Origin: Heligmosomoides polygyrus polygyrus
Taxonomy: Eukaryota; Nematoda; Chromadorea; Rhabditida; Heligmosomidae
NCBI GenBank assembly: GCA_947396885.1
Contig: OX377202.1
Coordinates: forward strand, 74,682,643 to 74,746,642
DNA length: 64,000 nucleotides
Direction of reading: 5' to 3'
Shown: positions 41,101-53,100 of the stretch, piece after piece
How positions within the stretch are numbered: position 1 is the stretch's first letter
Layout: every line of letters starts with the position of its first letter
Translations under genes and position numbers: made by a program
Notes under the pieces: generated by a model
Databases searched by the model: none
Seen by the model: the letters and a program-made list of their open reading frames with translations, nothing else
Told to the model about the DNA's origin: nothing

Positions 41101-44100
41101 GCAATTCTTGCTTGGTAAGTTGCATATTATACTTGAAGACGGGATAACTGCAGTCTGTTGACATCCAAAAATGACTTGGATTACCGTCATTATTGCTAAA
41201 ATCCGCACTATAGTTGAGGGGCTCCATTTTGTTGCCCTTTGTTTGCCTATTTCAATTAACGGTATGTACTCAGTTGAGTTTCGACGCTTACGGCACGTTT
41301 TCGTAATCTGTCGACATGCTTGTAGAGTACTTACTTTGGTGCAGAGGTCTATTAGGCCTTTGTACAGTTTTCTTGTGATATGTGTGAGCACATATAGCGA
41401 TAGTACTAGAAAGTATAAAAGTAGCGCTGTTATGGCTATTGCAAGCCTTGGCCAACATTCAGGATTTGCGATTAATTGAGTGCAGAGATTACAGGTTATT
41501 TGCTCGCAAAACGGGCTTGGGGGACATGCCCAGTGTAATGATCTGGTTACATTACCTAGCAGACATTTTACTGTCACCTTGTATGTGTATATTGTTATCT
41601 CGGCTGGAAACTGTATTTTGAGTTCCTGTTCAGGATGTGAAATATCCAAGCAATACTCATCAGCACAAGCTTGGATTTTGTCTTGTAATTGTGCCATGTG
41701 TACTTCTATTCCCCCTTTTGTACATTGCACATTGTATTCTGTATCGTTCTTTGCCTCGGTAAGGTATAGGCTCGCTAATATCGTGAGGAGAAGCCATCGA
41801 TGCCAGTATGTATTGGATCGATTTTCCGCACGGTTGCCGTTTGCCGTTATCGCGGAATCTACGCAGTATGTTTTGTTTTCTTTTGCGCGCCGCGGCAGCA
41901 GCGGCCGTGTGCGTCGATCCGCGACGGAAGGTTGCGGATCGATTTGCCGATTTTTACGATTTGCCTTCCTTGTGGGACCCAATAGTTGAGTCTAAGGTTT
42001 CCCAGCGTCCCATTAACGCCTTGATGTCCGCAACGATTGTGAATTTCTTTGATGTATAGGGTAGTTAGTCTGTGCTTGGGTGGTAGAATTATAGGTTCCA
42101 ATGTTCCTTTTGCGAGATAGTTGTTTTGAATTCTTCCGTGGCACCTTACGATGCCATTTTCATCCTTTTGCAATTGCAAGTGGTCCCATTTGTTGTAATC
42201 GCTTGATGTTATAGTTCTTTGCATGAGTTTAATAATTATTGCTTCAGCTGCCTGGAGATCAATTGCCTGGCAAGCGAAAAGTGGAGTACTGTTGCTGATG
42301 CTCATGAGTTCAGGTATGGATTCGCTTACTTTGTTTTTAAATTTGCTTGATAATTTATCGTACAAGTAAGTTTTGAGAAATTTGAGCGCTAGAGCCAATA
42401 TTCTTCTGTACTTATTAATTGTAGAAAATTCTTTTGGGAAGATCTTTGCATCTGGGTCTGTGGATTTTGAAGTTATCATAATTATGAGGTTCTTGGAACG
42501 ATCCCTTTCTTCTTTGACCTTATTGAGTGCCTCTATCCAGTGAAACTTTTCCATCTTGGGCCATTCCTTGTTGTCATGGTGTAGGAAACTTGGACCTGAC
42601 CACCAGATATGGTTAGAAAGTTGCTTTTTATTTAAACCCTTTGTTGCGCAGTCGGCTGGATTGGTATCCGATGCGATGTAATGTAAATGTGTGGGTATTC
42701 CTTGTTCCACCCAGTTTTGAAGTTTGCTGCGGATTTCGTTGCACCTGTTGTCTACGAAGACTCCAGCTTTGCTGTTGGATTGGACCCAATGAAGCGCTAC
42801 TTGGGAGTCACTGTAGACTCGAATTTCGGAAATATTTGTGTGAATTTCATTTAATATGAATGTTGTCAAGCGGACTCCTATAAGCAGGGCTAACAGCTCT
42901 AGACGTGGGATTGTCATCGTCTTTGATTTGGTATTGATTGGTGCCAGTCGCTGTCTGGCCATTAGCAGGGAGCAGTGGATTGCGCCTTGGATATTGATCG
43001 TACGCAAATAAACAACCGCTGCGAATGATCGATCTGAGGCGTCTACAAATGTATGTAACTCGTATCGATTGCTTAGTGACTCGATTGTTACCATGCGGGG
43101 AATTTTTGCCGTATACTCCGTCGCATTTTTGCAAATGGTTTGCCAAATGCGATCATGTTCGGGATGTATTTCTTCGTCCCACTTGTAATTTGATTTCCAC
43201 AAATCTTGCAGAAATATTTTGGCAGGTAGAAGTAAGGGACTGAGAAGTCCAAGTGGATCGAAAGTAGAATGGGTTGCTTGTAAGACTTTACGCTTAGTAG
43301 GACGATGTGTGTATTGCATTTTACATGGTATTGCAAGGTAGTCTTGGTTGTGATTCCAAGATATTCCAAGGAGTTTCATCGCCTTTGCTGTCGAGAGATC
43401 ATCACTTTTAATTGATTTGTTGCAAATTTTATCATTGGTTATGAACTGACGAAGATTCATGGACATGTTTGCGAAAATTTGTTTGCATTTCTGATATTTC
43501 TTTATAAGGCTTGGCGTGGAATTATCGGTAATCAAGACGTTGTCTACGTACAAATTTTCGTTAATTTGGTCATATATTGTTTCGCCGGGTACTTTCTGCT
43601 TGTCAATGCCGTATTTGATGGAAATTCCCAGTAAGAAGGGAGATGCGTTTATGCCAAATGGCAATCGGCAAAAGCGCAATATTCTGATATTGTCTTGTAG
43701 CGGTGGTTTCGTTACGTCTTTCAGCCACAGGAACCGGACTGAATCCCGTTCCGTTGGCTGCAAATAAATCATGTGGAACGCCTTTTCGACGTCAGCCAGC
43801 ATGATTTTTGATTTCATTCTTGATCTGATGAGTATTCCACATAGGCTCGGCAAGATCAACGGTCCCTGGTGGATTACATCGTTGAGGCTTAACTCGCCTT
43901 TCATTTTTGATGAGGCATCAAGGACAATTCTTGTCTTGGTTGTTTCACTTCCCGACTTGATCACTGCTTGGTGGGGAATGTAGTAACATGGGTTCGTACC
44001 TTGCGGTATTGTGGAAGCGTCTTCAATGAATTGCTTTCTAAGTTGTTCTTCTATTATAGTGCAGTATTCTTTCCAACAATGCGGGTTTTTGTCTTTCATT

Positions 44101-47100
44101 TTGTATAGTTGGTGGAGTCTGCTTAAGGCAAGATTGTAGTTATTGGCTAAGCAGTTTTTATTACTTTTCCATGGGAACTGCACATATATCTTCCCTTCTT
44201 CCATCTGAACACTGGAATAAAAGTCTTCGACGATCCGCTCGTTGAGTTCTTGTTCTGTGCACAGTTCTTCCGTTCCAATTCCTGGTAATTTCCATAAATC
44301 GGAATAGTCCAAATTGGTTGTGTCTTGAGTTTGAGTACCATGTTTTTGGATGACTATATTGTACATGTTGTCTATTTCAGTTTCGTCGTCGTTTTGCTGG
44401 ACACCTGATATTACAGGCCCGAATAGTGTTGGAGTGAGGAACAGTCCCGAGGGAAGACGCACTACGGGTTCGTTTAGTTTTATTACCATGTTGAAATAGT
44501 CGATTCCAATTAGAATTTCCGGAGTGATCGTGTTTTCATTGATTTGATTTAGCCAGAACTCCTGACTTTCGGGAAATTTGCTTTGGATGTAGAGTTTGTC
44601 TTGTGGTGTCAGTTTGCAAAAGTGGAGCGCCGGTGTGAGTTTAGCGCTAGTTAACAACTCGACGGTGATGCTTTCGCCTTGAGAGTTAGACAACTCTGTT
44701 GCAACTCTTCTTACCTTCTTCTTCTCGGCCCGTCCTCCAAAGGTGTTAACAAGTATGGATATTTCTGCTTCCGTAGGAAGTTTTAGCCTGTTCGCTAGGG
44801 AACTTGAGATGAAGGACTGGTCAGATGCCGAATCCAGTAATGCGAATATTGTTTCCATGTTCTTGTTGTTGGAATCGTGAACGTTAACTGGTACGACCAT
44901 GAGACGCGCACCTTCATTGTTGTTTTGTTGGTTGGCACATAGTGCTATGTCGTCTAGCTCCTTTTTTGAAGAATGTTTTACTTGAAGATTAACATTAAGA
45001 TTAGTAGGTTTTGTTCTTGGTTGAGGGCTTCTCTCAGCAAAACGTACTGTAGTTTGACGCTGTGAATCCCTCGATGGAGACCTTGAGATCGATTGACGCC
45101 GTGAATCCCTCGATGGAGACATTGAGGTCAATCTTTTAGTGCGCCTGATACCCTCTCTCACTGAATCCCTGGAAGGAGATCTAGAAGGGTATGCTCTATG
45201 TTGGGTGCGAACGTTGCCAAAGTTGTTTCGACGTCGTTCATGGGATTGAGAACGATTTCGATTACTATTAAATGTTGAGGGGCTTCGCCATCTAGGATAG
45301 CGGCGATTTGGAGTGTTACTTCTTTTTGAGAGTCTATCGTACGATGCGCTACGTCTGATCACTCGAAAATTGTATCGATTATCCTGACTGTTGTTCCTTC
45401 TTTTGCATATAACAGTGTTGTGGTAGCCACCACAATTACTGCAATTCTGATTTCGGCAAGCATATGTTGGGTGACTTCGACTGAAGCATTTCCAACAAGC
45501 AGTCATTGCTTTGAGGCGGTCGATTTTTTGTTGAATTGTTTGATACTTAATACAGTATTGAAAGTGGTGTGCCATGCCACAAAAATTACATTGGGGTGGT
45601 GCGTTTGTTCGTGTATGGAATACGGTGTATTCTTCCGTGGAGTTGCTTGTGCGACTCTCTACGTGTTCCTTTCGTCTCACGGATATCGTGAGATTGTCTA
45701 GTAGGTCCGCCATTGTCCAAACCTTTCCGGAGTCAAACTCCTTTTTCAGTATTTCGTCTTGCACATTTTTGGGAAAGGTGTCGAGGACGATACTGATTAG
45801 ATGTGTTGTATCGACAATTTCCCCTTGTTTTCTCATTGTTGCGATTATTGACATTATATCGTTCAAATTGTTTCTAAGTGAGCGGGGTTCATCTCGACAT
45901 TGCTTCATGGATTTTAGTTGACGGACCATCTCCATTGCGATTCTTTTGGGGTCTTCAAATTGCGTTTTTAGTTGCCTGACAGCATTTTCGTAGGATTCTC
46001 CTGTTCTGGGGATCATACGAAGTGCTCGTGCGGCGTCGCCTTTGCAGCAGCTGAGGAGAACCGAGAGTTTTTCGATGTTCGTGTAGGGTTGTTTGTGTAT
46101 GAGTTCTTCAAAGAGCTCCCAGAATGAACTGAATTCGGAAGGATTGCCATTAAATTCTGGAACTTTGAACTCGTTTCCCAAAAGTCGTCGCTCTATTGTT
46201 GGGTTTGATATTGTGGACGTTTGACGCAGAGATGTGTCCAGCGGTTGTGAGTTCGACGAATCAGTTTCCTTTCTTTTGGCAAGTGTTTTTTGGAGAAGTG
46301 CTTCTTGGCATTCTAGTTCTACAAGTCTCTTTTCCAGTTGTCTGTGTACTTCGGCAGCTTGGGTGATTCTCTGGTCTCCCCTCCTTTCTTCCCAGTAGCT
46401 GTCAAATTTTGATTCGATGTCGAACTTGCTTTCTTGTGCTAAATTGTCGATTGAGGAGTTGCAAATTGAGAAAAACTCCCATATAGAAGACTTTTGGGCT
46501 TCTATCCGTTTGCTTAAATGTGTTACAGTTATTTGTTTTTCTAAAAGAAAATGCTCTAACTCTTGTGGGTCTTGAGGAAATGCCCATGGTTGGATGAATT
46601 CGTCTGCTTCTTGCAAAAGAATTTCTAGAATATTTATTTGTCTTGTAAGCTTTTGTTTTGCTGTTTTTAGGTTGAAGATGGATGAAGTCATAGGCGCTGA
46701 GGTCGTGTGCTGATCCGATGAGGAGCTGAAGAATGATGAGTGGAAATCAACGGCAATCTTATATACGACTCGCTGATCAGATATGCGTTGGAATTTTTAC
46801 ATTTCTTTTAGATCTATAAACATTCACATTGAATTCTTGAGCACTATTGTGGGAGCCTGAGCAATGTTGTCCTTGCTTACTGTGGTTATGTTTTGTTTTG
46901 AAACCTGAGGTCTGAGAAAATCTGCGCGCGTCTTCTTTGACTCACCTCAAGAATTTAATTGGAATGTGAACAATTGCTCTCATGAACACGGTTTGCAGCT
47001 TTGAAGGATGTTTTCATTTCTTCTGCTGTAAAAATTGCATTGAATGCGGTATACGTCTTTAGCACTGCAGTGTAGAGAGACTCTTGTTCCCTGACGTTCT

Positions 47101-50100
47101 TACTGCTGGAAGTCTCATTTTTCTGTCGCGACTAGCATGCGACCGTTAAAACCAATGGTAACCATTGAAGTATTTATTCATGATAGCTAGCTAGATTATA
47201 ATCGTTGACTCGAGATTTCTCCCGCTGCCCCGGGAGTCCTCAAAGGGCTTGACAGTTTGATATATTGCCTTATGGCAGCATATCAGACTGTCACCAACGA
47301 TTTAGATGTGGTACCGGAATATGAGTATAGAAAGGAAAGGAAGTAGAGAGATAAGAAGATTAAGCAGACGAGATCAATGAATGTGGCATTTTCCGTGTAA
47401 GGGTACATTGAGCACGCTAAACTGGCGCCTAGGATAGCGTACCTAAATAAAATACACACGGTTGCCAAGTAAGACTTTTGGTGTAAGTTTAGTTGGGTTA
47501 ATGCATTTCTTGAATTTGTCTTGAATTTGATCATTTTGTTTGTGGTTTAGCCGATGCACCATAATTGGACTGCATCAAGGTCCAATGTAATTTTGGTGGT
47601 TCTCAATACAAATTTTCCGTTTTATTCTTAAAGTACACCTTTAAGTATTTATATATTTATTTCCCTTAAAATCGACCAAGAAGTATTCTACAAACTACAT
47701 AGAAATGGAAGTGGACTTTGACAGTTGGGATCTTGAGATTATTGTTAACCTTTAGGGTCTTAGCTTCAGTCTTGTTTATTGAGTTGCTATTACCTTGTTC
47801 CCTAGTATATGCGGGTCCGACGACTGAGGTCGGCATCCGGCTCTAGGTCGGTTGACTTGTGATGGTTCTTTCGTCCGTCGGCAATCCCATGAGTCCAAAG
47901 GTCCGATGATCGGGCGATCAGACCGAGGCGGAGTAGACCGGACTAGACTGAGCTGAACCGGCTCGAGCTTTCATCTGCTCGACCTCAATTTATAGTCGAA
48001 GATGGGCGGAGTTTACGAGATGGTCTAGATATCATGGACCAAAGTCCATGACAAATAGTAATACCAAACACTGACAATTTTCGGACACGGACAACCTAAT
48101 ATCACTCACACATACATATATATGTATGGATGGTAGGGTTATGGTCGTCGATTTCGCCCAAACTTCGCCAGAAAGTTCATTTAAGCGCTGATCGTTTATA
48201 TGTTTCTTTTTTAGAATTTGGATTGATTACGGTGGGTTACGATAGGCATGGGTGAGTAAGTATCACTCACCCGTCCCTACAGTAACCCACCGTATTTAAT
48301 CCAGATTTTAAAAACGGATCTCACGGAAGTGATCTTAAACAAACTCATTGGGCGAAGTTTGGGTTTTTTCAAACCACCTCTGGGGTCGTGAAGGAAGGTG
48401 CGACTCCTGCTCTCTGTTCTAGCGATCTTTTCATTGCGATTTCACGATNNNNNNNNNNNNNNNNNNNNNNNNNNNNNNNNNNNNNNNNNNNNNNNNNNNN
48501 NNNNNNNNNNNNNNNNNNNNNNNNNNNNNNNNNNNNNNNNNNNNNNNNNNNNNNNNNNNNNNNNNNNNNNNNNNNNNNNNNNNNNNNNNNNNNNNNNNNN
48601 NNNNNNNNNNNNNNNNNNNNNNNNNNNNNNNNNNNNNNNNNNNNNNNNCACCCACTCTTGACACGCAGCTCCTCCGTCCACTGCGCCTCCACTACTCGGC
48701 AGACAGTTCAGTATTCAGCAGGGGTGTGCGTAAATGAAATCCAAGATTTCAATCACAAATCGTAATTACGAAAAAAAAAACGTCCAAATCGTAAATCGTA
48801 AACCGTAAGATTTAGCTGAATTTTGGCGAACCAAAAAAATTTTTTTGCTGAAACTTCGTCTAGGGAGGTTATTTGGGGTGCTGATCACGAATCTGACATC
48901 CGTTTTTCCCGATTCTGTCTCTACCTGCTGTCATCGGCAAAAACCATAAGAATGTAATCCTGTGCCTTCCTGTATTTATATCATCCAGCCGAATCGTGAA
49001 GAATGGATATCAGATTCGTGATCAGCACCCCAAATAACCCCCTAGACGAAGTTTCAACGAAATCGGTAACCCTGCCTGGACCACCATTGTTAACGGTATG
49101 GGTGGTATGTTATATGTGAACATGCTCCATGACACACTATAATACCGTAGGTGGATTACCTATATGATAAACATGGATTTTGCTATAGTGCAAAACATGC
49201 GCAGTCTGCGGGATCCAAACCTTCGACCCCACGCTCACGAGCCCGAGCTCTTCCCTACTACGCCACCTATGCACTGCGCCGACTCTCGATAGCGGCCCTC
49301 ATCCCGCGCGCGCCCGTCAGCTGCGGAACACGTGAATCAACAGGGCGCCAACAGGCGAACTCCGTCGCCCCTAACTCTGCGCAGAGTTGTATTGGGGTGG
49401 AGATACCTGCAGTTTGTTTCTTCCCAGGGAGAGGCGGTTCTGCCCATATACAACACTTGCGCCGTTCCGACCTACCGTTGAGATAGTATCCTGGTAAGAT
49501 ATAAATTTAAATCAGCTATTTATTTTGGCTTTCTCAAAAATTATGAAGTTTGATTGGAAAACTGTTTGCGAAAAAAGATAAAAAAGAAGTCTATTAACTG
49601 GGCTGAAAGCAACACTCTAAATGTATGAATAAGTATTTGATCACTCTTGATCAACATTGACAAAAAAACTAAAAATTTATTTGCACTGCGCCAAAATTCA
49701 GCTAAATCTTACGGTTTACGATTTACGATTTGGACGTTTTTTTTTTCGTAATTACGATTTGTGATTGAAATCTTGGATTTCATTTACGCACACCCCTGCT
49801 GAATACTGAACTGTCTGCCGAGTAGTGGAGGCGCAGTGGACGAAGGAGCTGCGTGTCAAGAGTGGGTGGTTTGTGCTTGGTTCGGCTGCCCGATGATGCA
49901 GGTTTTTGCACTTATTCAAGAAACCTGCCACGATCAGGCAAAGCTCTCTATGTGAAATCGCAATGAAAAGGTCGCTAGAACAGAGAGCAGGAGTCGCACC
50001 TTCCTTCACGACCCCAGAGGTGGTTTGAAAAAACCCAAACTTCGCCCAATGAGTTTGTTTAAGATCACTTCCGTGAGATCCGTTTTTAAAATCTGGATTG

Positions 50101-53100
50101 AATACGGTGGGTTACTGTAGGGACGGGTGAGTGATACTTACTCACCCATGCCTATCGTAACCCACCGTAATCAATCCAAATTCTAAAAAAGAAACATATA
50201 AACGATCAGCGCTTAAATGAACTTTCTGGCGAAGTTTGGGCGAAATCGACGACCATAACCCTACCATCCATACATATATATGTATGTGTGAGTGATATTA
50301 GGTTGTCCGTGTCCGAAAGTTGTCAGTGTTTGGTATTACTATTTTCATTCGCCTATTATAAAGTAAAAATTCAACCTGCATTGCGCATTAATGCTACTTT
50401 CTATACGGAGTTTTTCGCTCTATCTTCAACGTTCTTTTATATCTCTTTCTTGAAGGATTTATTGAGGTATGTCGAAGGAGCAAATCCGAACGGTATTTTA
50501 TTTCAACTTCAGGTTGGGACAATCCCCAGCCGAGAGAGCTCGACAAATCAATCAAGTGTGGGGGCCTAATAAATAGTGTTGGGGAAAGCACTGTGCGCCA
50601 ATGGTTTAGTCAACTTCGGGCAGGAGATTTCAGCGTCGAAGACGAAATGCACCGAAAATTGTGTCAACTGCAGCCAGCATTGAGCATCGGAAGAGGCCCG
50701 GTTCTTTTGTACGATAACGCCCCACCCACACGTTTCACAAATACTATTCGAAAATTGAGCGAATTAAGGGGTGAAGTTCTGCCTCACCCGCCATATACTC
50801 CAAACCTCTCGCTAACTTACTACCACCATTTCAAACACTTTCAATACTTTGTCGCTGGTTATACCTTCACCAATCAGGACCGAGCCAGAACAGCTTTCGT
50901 GGACTTTGTCAAATCTCGACCACCTAATTTCTTCGCTGGTGGAATAAGTCGACTGCTGGCCCACTTGGCAAAGGTATGCTGTTTCGAACGGTGTTTATTT
51001 CAACTAAATCCGATAAGATTTGAGAAAGTTGTAGTAGTTCAAAGTGAAGCACTCAAGACGCTGAGAACTTTCCGGACAACCTAGTACAAACTCACCGCGC
51101 GAAGTTTGGTGGAAGAAAATTTTTCCACCTCTTGAGTCATGAAAGAAAGTACAACGGTATTATACCGATAAAACCGGTCTCCTTTCTAGCTTTTCTTCTA
51201 GACTCTAAGTAAGTTATGGGCGTAATATTTCGGGTCTGAAATAGCAGACGGAGTTGTCTCACGCTTATATACAATTATCATATCGAATTGGACACTCTTC
51301 CAAGCTAGCTTTAAGACTTTTGAAATCAATGCGAACTCTTCCAATAGAAACGATCTTCACGCAGCCTAAACAGACTCAGTGAAATAGTTAGAACTATTTT
51401 TGTTCGAAGAAAATTTGGTATAATTTTCTTAAAAATTGTTTAGTTCACCTGTCCCAATAATTATTTTATAAAATTTTTGTCTTTTGAGAAAAACAATCAA
51501 ATTGAAATTTGTTTTAAAGCACAGCAAAAAAGCAAGGATATAGTCAATTAAAGGATCAGCTCGCATCATGCACCCAAAAAATTCGCCGCAACTTTTATTT
51601 GATTGATAATGCAAATGCCCCTTACCCTTATTGAAAGTGAAGATAGGCGTGTTTTTTCGATTGTTTTTGTTCTACCGGTAGCAGGTGTCAAAGTCAATGC
51701 AAACCAAAATTCTGCTATCAATCGAATAGAAGTCGCGACATCTTGGATGAGGGCTTGGCAAAATCCTTTTTGGCACTAAAGATGGCTGCTTTCCTGCTCT
51801 TTAAAACAATCTTTAAACCATTATTTTTTCTCGGAAAAGGAAAGAATTTATGAAATCTCAAACAACTTATACACTTAATGGGTAGGCGAATTAAAACATC
51901 AAAGAAAGCTATATTAAAATTCTCCATGAACAAAAATTATTCTAACCTTTTGGAGAGTCTTTAGTTAAGTGTACAGAAAGCTCATTTCGCTTTGAAAGAG
52001 TTCGCTTTGATTTGAGAAGTCTTATGGTTAGGCTAACTTAAAAAAGTGTTCAATTTGATTCGAAAAGTGCCCAATTCGACGTGAAAATGGTGTAAAACTC
52101 AGCGAATTTCGAGAATGGAGACTATTCCTGTAACAATTAAGGCACATAAGCGGTTGGAGACGTCAGACTATCATGAATGGATTGTATGTTCGGTTCATTG
52201 CTCACGCCAAAGCAATCCTTCCATCACCACGTTCAGCACTTCAGCCGATATAAAGAGCAAGGGTGCGTTCAGTGCACTCAAGTTGGTTCCACCATGCTGG
52301 GTCGGAGCGTGGCTCATCCCAAGGGCGAACTGATTAACATCCGGAGCAAACAGAGTCGGTGGGGTCGCCAAGCCCTTAATCAATATTGGCGTTGTTAGGG
52401 AAGCATATGTATGTCCAGTTACAGCAAAAAAGGCCCAGCTCACTTTATAATAGGTGGAGGACACCAGTGCTGCATAAAAATTTCAACTTCGTGCAACACG
52501 TCGTATGGGGCTGTTCTGCATGGTGACCCTCTCCGATCCTATTTGCACCCAACATCCTTCAGCCGTTATTCTTCTTGCAGAGTCTTCCAACCAAAGAAAT
52601 CTGTCACGGTATAGTGGCCACCGCCTCTGTAAGCCACGCCCCTACATGGGTTGGAAGGTTGGCAGTCTCCCTAACTGCATTCTTGTTACATGGTTGCTAT
52701 ATAATATAGGCTAATACTAAAGGTTTGTAAAACCTCACTCCCAGGCAGGAGCATGACACATCAGACTCCTTCATGCACGATTATTTAGCCCGTATTGGGG
52801 TACACAGTGTGATGGGTGCGCCTATTCTGCCTACAAACTAGCAGTGCGGAAGAAACTGTCCACTTGCCAGCTCTCGACGTCGTCCTTTCGAGAGTGCTCT
52901 TTCGCCATGTGGGAGGAAATCGGAGCGTAACGCGGAGTACCGCGGAACGGCGCCTTTTTTCTGGGCTGTAGCATCACGTTCTGAAACAATTGTATCACAA
53001 GTACTCTTCTCCAGATAGGGGTTGTATAAGAGCGCGAGTTCGGAGAACAGCGGACAACAGAACCAACGTTGTTGTCTACAAATTTGCGGCACATTCCGAA

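Larger units (their letters stand above)
37432..48053 (-). mobile_element. BEL/Pao LTR retrotransposon with env-like ORF and third ORF
   Basis: 10.6 kb, minus orientation. Two 492-bp LTRs at 37432-37923 and 47562-48053 appear identical on reading. Flanking 5-bp duplication AATAG (37427-37431, 48054-48058). The primer site abuts the 5' LTR. Gene order: leader (47561-46692), gag-pol (46691-41859), env (41982-39535), ORF3 (39463-38750), 3' UTR (38749-37924). Identical LTRs mean a very recent insertion. The gag type, protease and RT place it in BEL/Pao, in the nematode group that carries phlebovirus-like envelopes. The integrase catalytic core is absent. Confidence 0.95.
48100..50295. repeat. Long palindrome, arms ~655 bp, spacer 860 bp
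   Basis: Left arm 48100-48828 (with a 200-N gap) is the reverse complement of right arm 49689-50295. Matching blocks include ATACATATATATGTATGGATGG, AACCCACCGTA, GTGACTCACCCGTCCCTACAG-type words and the CGTAAATC array. The mirror continues outward into the mariner copies on both sides. Near-identity of the arms suggests a recent inverted duplication. Inner smaller hairpins (GATTACGGTGGGTTACGATAGG.. with its own inverse) occur in each arm. Confidence 0.88.

Noticed and set aside
48369..48765. Open frames containing runs of X
   Set aside because: They cross the assembly gap and have no real sequence in the middle.
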